Origin: Steroidobacter sp.
Lineage (GTDB): Bacteria > Pseudomonadota > Gammaproteobacteria > Steroidobacterales > Steroidobacteraceae
Assembly (NCBI GenBank): GCA_025929585.1
Contig: JAICPY010000016.1
Coordinates: forward strand, 1-57,773
Direction of reading: 5' to 3'
Length of the DNA stretch: 57,773 bases
A program made the position numbers and the translations under genes. Below are positions 25,645 through 33,052 of this stretch, piece after piece. Under the pieces are notes generated by a model. That model did no database searches, was not told the DNA's origin, and worked only from the letters and a program-made list of their open reading frames with translations. Positions within the stretch are counted from its first letter, which is position 1; every line of letters begins with the position of its first letter.

Positions 25645-26273
25645 CGGCCCAGCGGCCTTGCCCCAAGCACATCGTCGGAGAATCGCGCGGCCAGATCACG
25701 ATAGCAGCGCAGGAATTCATCCGCTGCGCGATGCAGATTTGACTGCCAGTCGTTAGCGGCTGCGTGATCCGCCCCGTCAGTGACATATTTGACGCACGCG
25801 AATCGAGTGTTTTCTAGCCAGCACACCTTGGCGAGCGCATACGCCTCCATGTCGATCACATCGCAAGGCAAAAAGCACTCGCCTGTCTGAAAGGTGTCCC
25901 CGCTCCCACAAATGGCCGGCGTTAGATTCTGGAACGCAGGTTCGAATTCGAGACGTGCAGGACTACGATCGAATGGCGTGGTGCCGCGCTCGAAGCCTAA
26001 ACCTGTCACGTCCATGTCGTGCTGAACGAAAGCATTGCACGCGACGAGCGTGTGAGTCGCGAAACATCGGCTTCCTGCCGTTCCAAAATTCACGACCAGC
26101 GGCAAGGGTTTGCTTGCGTGTCGATAGTCGCTTAATCTGCGCGCCAAAGACCAAGCAGCATTCACCTTGCCGACTCCCGTGTAGAGTACCGGCACCCCCG
26201 CTTTCTCGAACACTTCTTGGCTCTCGATGGGCAGAGCCATGACCACGAGCGGATTTTGAAAATCTGAAGTCAT
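25638..26273 (-). CDS. Purine-nucleoside-phosphorylase/MTA-SAH nucleosidase family protein
   Basis: This 211-residue protein belongs to the PNP_UDP_1 superfamily: LYTGVGKVNAAW, VVNFGTAGS, the substrate-binding VIDMEAYALAKVC and the catalytic Asp region VKYVTDGAD. Such enzymes cleave the N-glycosidic bond of nucleosides such as methylthioadenosine, S-adenosylhomocysteine or futalosine; the exact substrate cannot be fixed. The ATG at 26273 is preferred; the upstream extension is encoded by a repeat element. The gene is bracketed by copies A and B of the heptamer repeat. Confidence 0.8.
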   Translation of the reverse strand: MTSDFQNPLVVMALPIESQEVFEKAGVPVLYTGVGKVNAAWSLARRLSDYRHASKPLPLVVNFGTAGSRCFATHTLVACNAFVQHDMDVTGLGFERGTTPFDRSPARLEFEPAFQNLTPAICGSGDTFQTGECFLPCDVIDMEAYALAKVCWLENTRFACVKYVTDGADHAAANDWQSNLHRAADEFLRCYRDLAARFSDDVLGARPLGRG

Positions 26274-26292
26274 TGGTGCCTTCGGCGTTGCC

Positions 26293-26359
26293 GGTTGACA
26301 GTTGACTGTTGGCAGCAAGAGGGGCGTCCTTTCCGACCGTCAACCATCAACCGTCAACG
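26293..26359. repeat. Heptamer-arm hairpin repeat, copy B
   Basis: The left arm GGTTGACAGTTGACTGTTGG and a right arm of GTCAACC/ATCAACC heptamers surround GCAGCAAGAGGGGCGTC. It lies in the divergent region between the nucleosidase and the exporter genes, so it could influence both promoters. The loop matches copy C in reverse orientation. Confidence 0.8.
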
Positions 26360-26386
26360 CAGCTTACTAAGCGGCAAAACAGAAGC

Positions 26387-27658
26387 ATGCCAGCATCGAA
26401 CCGAAATCTATTCCTGATCATCGTGCTCGGGATTCTAAACGCGCTGACGCCCTTTACGATCGATTTGTATCTGCCGGCGTTCACACAGATCGCCGCGGAT
26501 CTGAACGTGGCGGTCTCGCGAATGTCGCTGACCGTTTCGGTGTATTTTATCGGTTTCGCCTTGGGTCAAATCATCTATGGGCCCTTACTGGATCGATTCG
26601 GCAGGCAACGTCCGATCTACCTTGGGCTTGCGATCTACATCATCGCCACATGGGGATGCATGACGGCAAGCTCGTTCGAAGAAATGCTGATATACCGATT
26701 CGTTTCCGCGCTGGGTGGAAGTGCGGCGTCCGTGGGCGCCATCACCATGGTCCGAGACTACTTTCCGGGCAAGGATTCGGCGAAGGTCTTCGCGCTATTG
26801 ATGCTGGTGCTGAGCGCATCGCCGCTGCTTGCGCCGAGCATCGGCAGTCTGATGACCGTGCATATGGGGTGGCGAGCCTTGTTCGCCGCTTTAGCCGGGT
26901 TGGCTGTCATCGACCTGGCGTTGGTCGCCTTCGTGTTGCCTCGCACCTATTCTCCGGATCGTTCGGTGAGTCTTCGCCTAACGCCGATGCTGCGAACGTT
27001 TCGCGATGCATTGAGAGTGGGGCAATTCAGAACCTACACCTTCGCTGGCGCCTTGTCGTTCGCGGGTTTGTTTGTGTTCGTGTCCGGCTCGCCGGCTGCT
27101 TTCATGGATGGCTTCGGCGTCAGCGCACAAGGCTTCGGCTTGATCTTTGCCATCCTTGCCGGTGGAATGATCACCGGAGGACAATTGAATCATCTGTTCC
27201 TAAGGTACAGCGACAGCCGGCATGTATTTCGCTGGGCGCTGGGTGTCCAAGTGGTTGCAGGCACAGTCTTTCTGCTGCTCGCATCGACCCTTGGCTTGGG
27301 GTTGTGGATGACTGTCGGCATCCTATTGGTGTTCTTGCTCTGCGCCGGCGTCACCTATCCCAATGCCGCCGCGCTCGCTCTCGAGCCGTTCTCCAAGAAC
27401 ATCGGCAGCGCTTCTTCCTTGCTGGGTTTCATCCAACTAGGTACCGGTGCGGTTGCCGCCGCATTGGTCGGCTTGGTCGATGTGAAAGGACCGATGCCGC
27501 TAGCCTTGGTGATGTTCACCTGCTCGCTGGGCGGTTGGATCATTCTGAACACAGCACGTCGAGATGAAAGCGATCTGTCTGAGCCAAGCGCGGCGCCTAC
27601 CCAGAGTGACATTTCGTTTGGCAACTCGTGCGTGGACAGGGGCAATCGCAGCGAGTAA
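26387..27658 (+). CDS. Bcr/CflA-family multidrug MFS exporter
   Basis: This 423-residue inner-membrane protein has 12 predicted helices. The Bcr/CflA hallmarks are TIDLYLPAF in helix 1, LDRFGRQRPIYLGL between helices 2 and 3, and VRDYFPGKDSAKVFALL between helices 4 and 5. It is a proton-coupled drug or metabolite exporter. The ATG at 26387 is chosen because an upstream in-frame start at 26309 would be encoded by repeat copy B. A 15-bp hairpin follows the stop. Confidence 0.9.
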   Translation: MPASNRNLFLIIVLGILNALTPFTIDLYLPAFTQIAADLNVAVSRMSLTVSVYFIGFALGQIIYGPLLDRFGRQRPIYLGLAIYIIATWGCMTASSFEEMLIYRFVSALGGSAASVGAITMVRDYFPGKDSAKVFALLMLVLSASPLLAPSIGSLMTVHMGWRALFAALAGLAVIDLALVAFVLPRTYSPDRSVSLRLTPMLRTFRDALRVGQFRTYTFAGALSFAGLFVFVSGSPAAFMDGFGVSAQGFGLIFAILAGGMITGGQLNHLFLRYSDSRHVFRWALGVQVVAGTVFLLLASTLGLGLWMTVGILLVFLLCAGVTYPNAAALALEPFSKNIGSASSLLGFIQLGTGAVAAALVGLVDVKGPMPLALVMFTCSLGGWIILNTARRDESDLSEPSAAPTQSDISFGNSCVDRGNRSE

Positions 27659-27661
27659 TAC

Positions 27662-27694
27662 CAGAAGCGGAGCCTTCAAAAGGCTCCGCTTCTG
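27662..27694. terminator. Bidirectional hairpin between convergent genes
   Basis: A perfect 15-bp stem (27662-27676 with 27680-27694) and a CAA loop lie 4 bp after the exporter stop and 20 bp before the end of the minus-strand membrane-protein gene. There is no long T run. Confidence 0.7.
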
Positions 27695-27713
27695 AACCAC
27701 GATCTTAAGAATG

Positions 27714-28124
27714 CTAGCGGTAGGCAGGCTTCGGCGTCTCGTGGCGGGGCGCGGGGGCGGGGGCGGGGGCGGGTGCAAGGGCGCGGAATAAGCTGGAAGT
27801 GCGGAAGTGGACCAGCATTCTCATGTTGAAGAAGTGCATTGCGCCGAGGATCACGATCACGAGTCCGACTTTGGTGCTCAGAAACTCCAATACACCTACC
27901 AGGTCGACCGGCTTCTCTCCGAACCGCAGCGCGAGAGATACGAAGCCAATGTTGATCAGATAGAAGCCGACGAGCAGAAGATGATTGATCGAGTCGGCGA
28001 GCGCGTCGTTCCCCTCGAAGTTCTCCACCAGAAACACCCGTCCGTTCTTATGTAAGCTGCGCCCGACCCAAACCGTAATTGCAAGGCTCAGGACCAAGTA
28101 CGCCAAGTAGGTGCCGACCATCAT
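27714..28124 (-). CDS. Small polytopic membrane protein paired with ArsR
   Basis: This 136-residue protein has about four hydrophobic segments (residues 3-20, 45-65, 76-98 with a break, 84-105) and a hydrophilic tail made of AP repeats. The tail is encoded by a G-rich hexamer repeat. No named family is certain. GGGAG lies about 10 bp before the ATG. It is divergent from an ArsR/SdpR-like gene across an AT-rich region with TAATTA boxes, so it is probably the regulator's target. It is not an SdpI homologue as far as I can see. Confidence 0.7.
   Translation of the reverse strand: MMVGTYLAYLVLSLAITVWVGRSLHKNGRVFLVENFEGNDALADSINHLLLVGFYLINIGFVSLALRFGEKPVDLVGVLEFLSTKVGLVIVILGAMHFFNMRMLVHFRTSSLFRALAPAPAPAPAPRHETPKPAYR
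27746..27773 (+). repeat. G-run hexamer repeat with G-quadruplex potential
   Basis: Five runs of three to five G (27746-27749, 27753-27757, 27759-27763, 27765-27769, 27771-27773) are separated mostly by single C. This fits the G-quadruplex pattern with one-base loops. It encodes the Ala-Pro tail of the minus-strand protein; the G-rich strand is the template strand. Confidence 0.75.
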
Positions 28125-28155
28125 GATTAGGAACTCCCATCGTTATGTTGTATAT

Positions 28156-28216
28156 TTAGCTCATACGCTAATTATCTTATTAACGATTAGGTAATTAGTC
28201 AACAGGCTAATTATAG
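28156..28216. promoter_or_regulatory. TAATTA operator cluster of the ArsR/membrane pair
   Basis: TTAGC (28156-28160) and GCTAA (28167-28171) form an inverted repeat, and three boxes GCTAATTATC, GGTAATTAGTC and GGCTAATTATAG lie at 28167, 28190 and 28205. The spacing is 23 and 15 bp. The region is much more AT-rich than its surroundings and covers the divergent promoters. Binding by the adjacent ArsR protein is inference. Confidence 0.55.
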
Positions 28217-28226
28217 AGGTTTACCG

Positions 28227-28565
28227 ATGAGCTTGGATAAGGTGTTCGAGGCGTTGTCCTCGACGGTGCGTCGAAAGATTCTTGCCTATTTATCTGCGAC
28301 CGACATGACCGCGGGAGAGATCGCCGATCGCTTCGAGATCTCGAAGCCCTCGGTGTCGAAGCACTTGAGCATTCTGGAGAACGCCGGCTTGGTGGTCAGC
28401 CGGCGTCAAGGCCAGTTCATTCACTATTCGCTGGTGCAGGAGAATCTGGTCAACACACTGAACGGCTATGTTCAAGAGGTTTGTCCGGTGTCTAAGCCAT
28501 TGAAGCGGGAAAGCAAAGCGAAGGCGAACGAGAGACAAACCTCAGGTGGGACGACTAAGCGGTGA
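28227..28565 (+). CDS. ArsR/SdpR-like autorepressor
   Basis: This 112-residue winged-helix protein reads LDKVFEALSSTVRRKILAYL, then a recognition helix in EISKPSVSKHLSILENAG and the wing RRQGQFIHYSL. It resembles the SdpR-type autorepressor subgroup and has no metal-binding cysteine pair in the recognition helix. The basic C-terminal tail (SKPLKRESKAKANER) is not conserved in type. It probably controls itself and the divergent membrane-protein gene. Confidence 0.85.
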   Translation: MSLDKVFEALSSTVRRKILAYLSATDMTAGEIADRFEISKPSVSKHLSILENAGLVVSRRQGQFIHYSLVQENLVNTLNGYVQEVCPVSKPLKRESKAKANERQTSGGTTKR

Positions 28566-28640
28566 GGGAGTCGACGGTTGGCTAGAACAAAAACGGATCT
28601 GTTTCGCGTCCAGCCAGACCGGAATGGATGTTTATGCGAG

Positions 28641-29771
28641 CTATCCGCCGCTTTCAGATCGAAATTCGCGGGGTGTCATGCCTGCGTGTCGCTTGAAGGC
28701 ATTGTTGAAGGTGGACTTCGCATTGAAACCCACCTCTAAGGCGACTTCCAGGACGTTCCGATCCGGAATGGCGATCAGTAGACGCTTGGCATGCTCAATC
28801 CGATGCGCGTTCACGAATTCGTAAAAGGTGGTGCGCAGCTCCTGGTTGAGGACCTGCGAGACGTAATGTTCATTCTCGTTGATATGGCGGCTGAGCGCTC
28901 CCAAGCTTAGCCCGCTGTCGCAGTACAGCGCGTCTTTCTGGAACGCCGTCGTAAGCTTGGTCACGATGCGCGTACGAATCGGCTCATCGAGCTGAGACTT
29001 TGCATACTTGGCGCAAGCCGCATCGCCGGCTGCGAAATCCCGAGCTGCTGCGCCGAATTCGACTCCGGTCAGACGGCGCATGATGTAATAAACGCAGCCG
29101 ATGGTGACGAGCACGTCCAGGAATGCGAGCAAGGCAAAGGCCTGCTGGCCACCGTCCGACAGTGCGTCAATGATCGTTCGCAAGATACCCGACAGCCACG
29201 TCGTTCCGACGATGACGAGGGGTACGAGCAACCAGCGCTGTGCAGACCCGCGATCCTCCATCAACAAGCGACGGCAGCGCAGCAAGTAGAACGGAGCTTG
29301 TATTGCGAAAACTCCAATGCAAAGCAGCATCGTTTCATGGATGACGTTCGCAAAGAGCGTGGGCTCGGCGCGCATCGGATCATCGAACCGGATCCCGAGA
29401 TGGGTGGTCTGAATCAACGGCACCACCAGGAGCGCTCCGGCGCCGATGACCGCCGAATGCCTCCAATTCAGCGACGACAAGGTCGGTCGCGCCTCTTCCA
29501 AGTTTTCTCGAATCGCTAGCCATAATGACGGTGCTATCAATAACGAGGTCACCATCAATAGCCCCAGCCAAAGCGCCTTCATCGGCGTACTCGGATGCGA
29601 AATCAAGATCTCGAACACAAAGCAAAGTGATTCGAGCCCCAGATAGGCAGTGAAGTAGGTGAGGCGAGTGTCCGGTCCAGCCTTCCTCCCGACCAGCATC
29701 GCGGTCGAGAACACACACAGAGCGATTGCGACGATGTAGGCGGTGTATAGGAAGCCCTGCATTGCATTCAT
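28641..29771 (-). CDS. Membrane-anchored AraC-family regulator
   Basis: This 376-residue protein has seven hydrophobic segments in residues 1-235, followed by a cytoplasmic AraC DNA-binding domain (about residues 275-376) with LSLGALSRHINENEHYVSQV and the second helix-turn-helix ending in RHAGMTPREFR. Membrane-bound AraC proteins of this layout sense external or membrane signals; the ligand is unknown. It stands alone between the ArsR gene and the catabolic operon. Confidence 0.85.
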   Translation of the reverse strand: MNAMQGFLYTAYIVAIALCVFSTAMLVGRKAGPDTRLTYFTAYLGLESLCFVFEILISHPSTPMKALWLGLLMVTSLLIAPSLWLAIRENLEEARPTLSSLNWRHSAVIGAGALLVVPLIQTTHLGIRFDDPMRAEPTLFANVIHETMLLCIGVFAIQAPFYLLRCRRLLMEDRGSAQRWLLVPLVIVGTTWLSGILRTIIDALSDGGQQAFALLAFLDVLVTIGCVYYIMRRLTGVEFGAAARDFAAGDAACAKYAKSQLDEPIRTRIVTKLTTAFQKDALYCDSGLSLGALSRHINENEHYVSQVLNQELRTTFYEFVNAHRIEHAKRLLIAIPDRNVLEVALEVGFNAKSTFNNAFKRHAGMTPREFRSESGG

Positions 29772-29880
29772 GGGCGAAGTTTATTCGACCTGCCGAAAGC
29801 GGCAAGGGCGATGGCGTCCGACCACGCACCCGACGAGAGCGGCACGCCGACCACCGGAGATGCAGATCTGCGAAGAAGCG

Positions 29881-29925
29881 ACGGGGACACTCCTCGTTTC
29901 GCTGCGAAACGAGGAGTGTCCCCGT
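29881..29925. repeat. 45-bp perfect palindrome of the GGGGACACTCCTCG family
   Basis: Two perfectly complementary 22-bp arms flank a single central T (29903). It lies 10 bp beyond the stop of the FMN reductase and so could end the catabolic operon transcript. The same GGGGACACTCCTCG core recurs at 38267-38371. Confidence 0.85.
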
Positions 29926-29935
29926 CCTCACCGAA

Positions 29936-30499
29936 TTATTTGGACCCCGAAAACTTGTCCGTCCATTCCGAAAACGTTTGCAGAAATTGAAGGAGGAACG
30001 CTCGCGTGTCCTGGTTGGTAAGTTTGCCGTCCAGGTCGAACAGCGCGCCCGCGCTGTGAAGGTACGCTTCCGGATAGGTCATCGCGGAAAGGTTGACCGC
30101 ATACATGACCTGGCGCAGATGATGATTGGCGGCCATACCGCCCAGAGCACCGGGAGAGATACTGATCACCGCGGCCGGCTTGCCGCTCCACGCGCTTTGC
30201 CCCCAGGGCCTGGAGCCCACGTCGAGAGCGTTCTTCAGCGCACCTGGCATGCTGCGGTTGTATTCCGGCGTCACGAACAAGAGCCCCTCCGAACCCATCA
30301 CTTGCTGCCGGAAATGGGTCCAAGCTTCGGGCGGAGAAGTTGTCTCTAGATCTTGATTGTAGTGAGGTAGGGCGCCGATCTCGATTTCTCGAAGCGACAA
30401 CGAAGCGGGAGCGATCTCGTACAACGACTGCGCGAGCCAACGAGAGTACGCCCCTTTGCGCAGACTCCCAACGATTACTCCGATTGTTTTCGGTTTCAC
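29936..30499 (-). CDS. NADPH-dependent FMN reductase
   Basis: This 187-residue flavodoxin-fold protein has the FMN phosphate loop VGSLRKGAYSR, the LFVTPEYNRSMPGALKNALD motif of the NAD(P)H:FMN/azoreductase family, and ISISPGALGGMAANHHLR. It could supply reduced flavin or reduce a quinone-like intermediate. It is the last gene of the minus-strand catabolic operon, 9 bp after the hydrolase gene. No flavin-dependent monooxygenase is present in the operon, so its partner is unclear. Confidence 0.88.
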   Translation of the reverse strand: MKPKTIGVIVGSLRKGAYSRWLAQSLYEIAPASLSLREIEIGALPHYNQDLETTSPPEAWTHFRQQVMGSEGLLFVTPEYNRSMPGALKNALDVGSRPWGQSAWSGKPAAVISISPGALGGMAANHHLRQVMYAVNLSAMTYPEAYLHSAGALFDLDGKLTNQDTRAFLLQFLQTFSEWTDKFSGSK

Positions 30500-30508
30500 G
30501 ATCGCTCC

Positions 30509-31321
30509 TTAAGTTGATGCTCGTTCAGTCGCGGCATGTTGGTGCAGGAAACTGCGCAACGCGGCGTTGTAGTACGTCGGATTGTCGAGATTCGGAAGGT
30601 GGCCGGCATCTGGCACGATCGCATGGCACGCATCGGCAGAGAGTTCCACGATGCACGTGGCTGCGGCGAGGCGGGAGTCCGTGTCTTGTTCACCGTTGAT
30701 GACGAGCATCGGGATGTCCAGAGAGCGCCACTCAATCCTGGGGCTGACTTTCGCCTGCGTACTAAGCAAATCCTTACCCGGATATCGTTCGATAATCGTG
30801 CGCAGAATGGCGCGCATCGTTGGATCCTGAGTTTGCAGTTGCATCAACGCGTGCTGCTGCCACTCGCGTCGGAACGCTTCGGGGCCGAATCGACGAAGGA
30901 TGTCTCGATAGCGGTCCATTGGAATTTCGCTCGAGGTGTGTGTGTCCACGTCCGCAATCGCCGGAGGGCCGTCGAGAACCAAACACGAGGCGAGCTTTCG
31001 ATGCCGCTGCGCAAAATGCAGGACAACGCGCGCGCCTTGCGACATCCCAAGGAAACACGCTCGTTCGATGTCCAGCTCATCGAGAAGCGATCTAAGATCG
31101 GCGATGTCAGCATCGATGCCAGGCTCTCCCGAGGAAAGCCCGAAGCCGCGACGGTCGTATGTAATGAGGTGATAGTCGCGGGCGAGATCGGCTATTTGCG
31201 GCTCCCACATCTGAGCATCCAGCGCCCACCCATGAACTAAAACGACTGCGGGTCCCGCGCCACTTTCGCGCACCCGAAGCCGTGCGCCGTCGAGATCGAG
31301 GTAGCGCTCGCGGTCGCGCAT
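30509..31321 (-). CDS. Alpha/beta hydrolase, PcaD-like
   Basis: This 270-residue soluble hydrolase has the oxyanion HGW, nucleophile Ser94 in LGMSQGA, an acid in VINGEQDTDS and the catalytic His in PDAGHLPNL. The overall pattern is that of enol-lactone hydrolases and related C-C hydrolases of aromatic catabolism. It is embedded in the catabolic operon with 9-bp gaps on both sides. The substrate is not determinable from sequence. Confidence 0.85.
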   Translation of the reverse strand: MRDRERYLDLDGARLRVRESGAGPAVVLVHGWALDAQMWEPQIADLARDYHLITYDRRGFGLSSGEPGIDADIADLRSLLDELDIERACFLGMSQGARVVLHFAQRHRKLASCLVLDGPPAIADVDTHTSSEIPMDRYRDILRRFGPEAFRREWQQHALMQLQTQDPTMRAILRTIIERYPGKDLLSTQAKVSPRIEWRSLDIPMLVINGEQDTDSRLAAATCIVELSADACHAIVPDAGHLPNLDNPTYYNAALRSFLHQHAATERAST

Positions 31322-31330
31322 ACGAGGTGC

Positions 31331-32479
31331 TCAGTGCTTCCACAATCTCTTCGTTGCGATCTCTGCGCCTTCGGCCATTGCGTGAAGCTTCAGATAAGCA
31401 ACGTCGGGATCGACCGGTCCGAAGCCTGCGAAGGTGCCGAAGCCGCAATCACTTCCCGCCATGACTCGCTCGCGACCCACGACATCGGCATAGCGGCAGA
31501 TGCGCTCGGCGACCAGCAACGGGTGATCGACATAGTTGGAGGTCGATCCGATGACTCCAGGAATCAGGATCTTGTCGTCCGGAAGTTTCTGCTCGCGAAA
31601 CACCGCCCATTCGTGCGCATGACGTGGGTTCGCGCCTTCGATCAATAGTCCTTGCGCCTTGGTCTTGATGACAACGGGCAGCAATTCCTCGAGCGGAATA
31701 TCGTGATGATGCGGTCCTTCATAGTTTCCCCAACACACGTGCATGCGAACCGATTCCGACGGTACATTGCGCAATGCATGATTGAGCACTTCGATGTGCA
31801 CTGCGGCGCGGCGTAAGAATTCTTCCTTGCTCCGATCGCGATACATCGTGTGCCGACCCATGCCAAGGTCGGGTGCATCGATTTGCACGAGCAACCCGGA
31901 AGCGACGATCCCTTCGTACTCGAAGCGCATCGCTTCAGCGACTGCCTCCAGGTACGCATCTTCGGTCGCGTAGTATTCGTTTGGTTGAAATAGAGCGATG
32001 ACACCCGGTGAAGCCGCGTTGAGAAAACCTTCAGTCGCTGCAGAGCTCTCGATCGCAGCCCGCATGTTCTCGATATCGATATCCAGGGGCTTTCGGTCTT
32101 TGACCCCAATCTCGCGGACGCATTTCGGGCGCGTATATTTCGCGGTGGCGCCGGTATCGGCCAGCCGCTTCAAGATGCGAGGGAAGTCCACGAGATCTTG
32201 GCCGGGTTCACGCGGCGTATCTCCTTCGAAGCCCGTCAGTCTGTACTTGATGTAAGTGGCGTAGCTGATCTTGCTCATCTCGCCATCGCTCACGATGTCG
32301 ACTCCGGCCTCTCGCTGTCGCCGCACGACATCCGCGACCGCGTTGCGCATCGTCGTGTTTGCGGCGTTCTCATCCGAGACTTCATTTCTTTCGCGTGCAA
32401 ACAGGACGTCCGTCACTACTTGCGAGCGAGGCAAGCTGCCGACGTGCGTAACGAGGATTCGATCTTTGCTGTACTTCAC
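31331..32479 (-). CDS. MetE-like (cobalamin-independent methionine synthase II) protein
   Basis: This 382-residue barrel protein matches the C-terminal half of MetE. THVGSLPRS marks the N-terminus. A complete zinc site is visible: His247-x-Cys249 in MHVCWGN, a Glu in LIEGANPRHAHE and a Cys in GSDCGFGTF. Family members of this size occur outside methionine synthesis, often in catabolic operons, and their reactions are mostly unknown; methyl transfer to or from a thiol is possible. A GTG at 32479, 19 bp after the VOC gene, is the likely start, though its ribosome binding site is weak; longer starts would overlap the VOC gene. Confidence 0.8.
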   Translation of the reverse strand: MKYSKDRILVTHVGSLPRSQVVTDVLFARERNEVSDENAANTTMRNAVADVVRRQREAGVDIVSDGEMSKISYATYIKYRLTGFEGDTPREPGQDLVDFPRILKRLADTGATAKYTRPKCVREIGVKDRKPLDIDIENMRAAIESSAATEGFLNAASPGVIALFQPNEYYATEDAYLEAVAEAMRFEYEGIVASGLLVQIDAPDLGMGRHTMYRDRSKEEFLRRAAVHIEVLNHALRNVPSESVRMHVCWGNYEGPHHHDIPLEELLPVVIKTKAQGLLIEGANPRHAHEWAVFREQKLPDDKILIPGVIGSTSNYVDHPLLVAERICRYADVVGRERVMAGSDCGFGTFAGFGPVDPDVAYLKLHAMAEGAEIATKRLWKH

Positions 32480-32498
32480 TTCGGCACCGACAGTTGCA

Positions 32499-33035
32499 TC
32501 AGCGAAACATATTGTTCGAAGTGCGATCGCCTGCGAGCCAGCGTTTGAGCTCCGAGTGCGCATCCGATCGTCGCTTCGCATTGATTTGGTCGGCATCCGG
32601 ATGATCGACCGTGAACTCCACGATCATACCGTCGGGATCCACGGCGTAGACCGAACGGCAATAGCCGTGCTCCAGCACGTACATCCTCGGTTCTTGGTAG
32701 CCCGCAGCGCGCAAGCGTTGCTCGATGCCTTTCTGCGCTTCTTGGTCGACTTTCAACGCGACATGATGGAAGGGCGTATCAGGCATTTTCGGCCCGAACA
32801 ATTCCTGATCCTCCGGCCGTGCGAACTGAAAGAACGCGAGCGCTCCGCCATCGGCGAGTCCGAAGAAGACGTGACAGTAGGTACGCTCGGCACCGAACAA
32901 CATATCCGACTCGCACCAGGTGGCGAGCAAAGGTAAGCCGATGACATCTTCGTAAAATTGACGCGTCGCTTCGAGATTCTTCGACACGTACGCGGTGTGA
33001 TGTAGCCGCTCTGGGATCTTGGGGGCACTGGCCAT
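32499..33035 (-). CDS. VOC-superfamily (glyoxalase/extradiol dioxygenase-like) protein
   Basis: This 178-residue protein has two beta-alpha-beta-beta-beta modules, with HHTAYVSKNLEATRQFYEDV at the start of the first and FHHVALKV at the start of the second. Candidate metal ligands are His (HHTAY), His (FHHVAL) and Glu in DGMIVEFTVD. This fits a metal-dependent lyase or dioxygenase. The ATG at 33035 is preceded by AGGAG at the right distance; the longer frame to 33158 overlaps the receptor gene. It follows the TonB receptor by 17 bp. Confidence 0.85.
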   Translation of the reverse strand: MASAPKIPERLHHTAYVSKNLEATRQFYEDVIGLPLLATWCESDMLFGAERTYCHVFFGLADGGALAFFQFARPEDQELFGPKMPDTPFHHVALKVDQEAQKGIEQRLRAAGYQEPRMYVLEHGYCRSVYAVDPDGMIVEFTVDHPDADQINAKRRSDAHSELKRWLAGDRTSNNMFR

Positions 33036-33052
33036 GATTGTTACTCCTACAT

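Noticed and set aside
26650-27567. Plus-strand reading frame of 305 codons
   Set aside because: It is an alternate frame of the Bcr/CflA exporter and lacks membrane segments or any domain.
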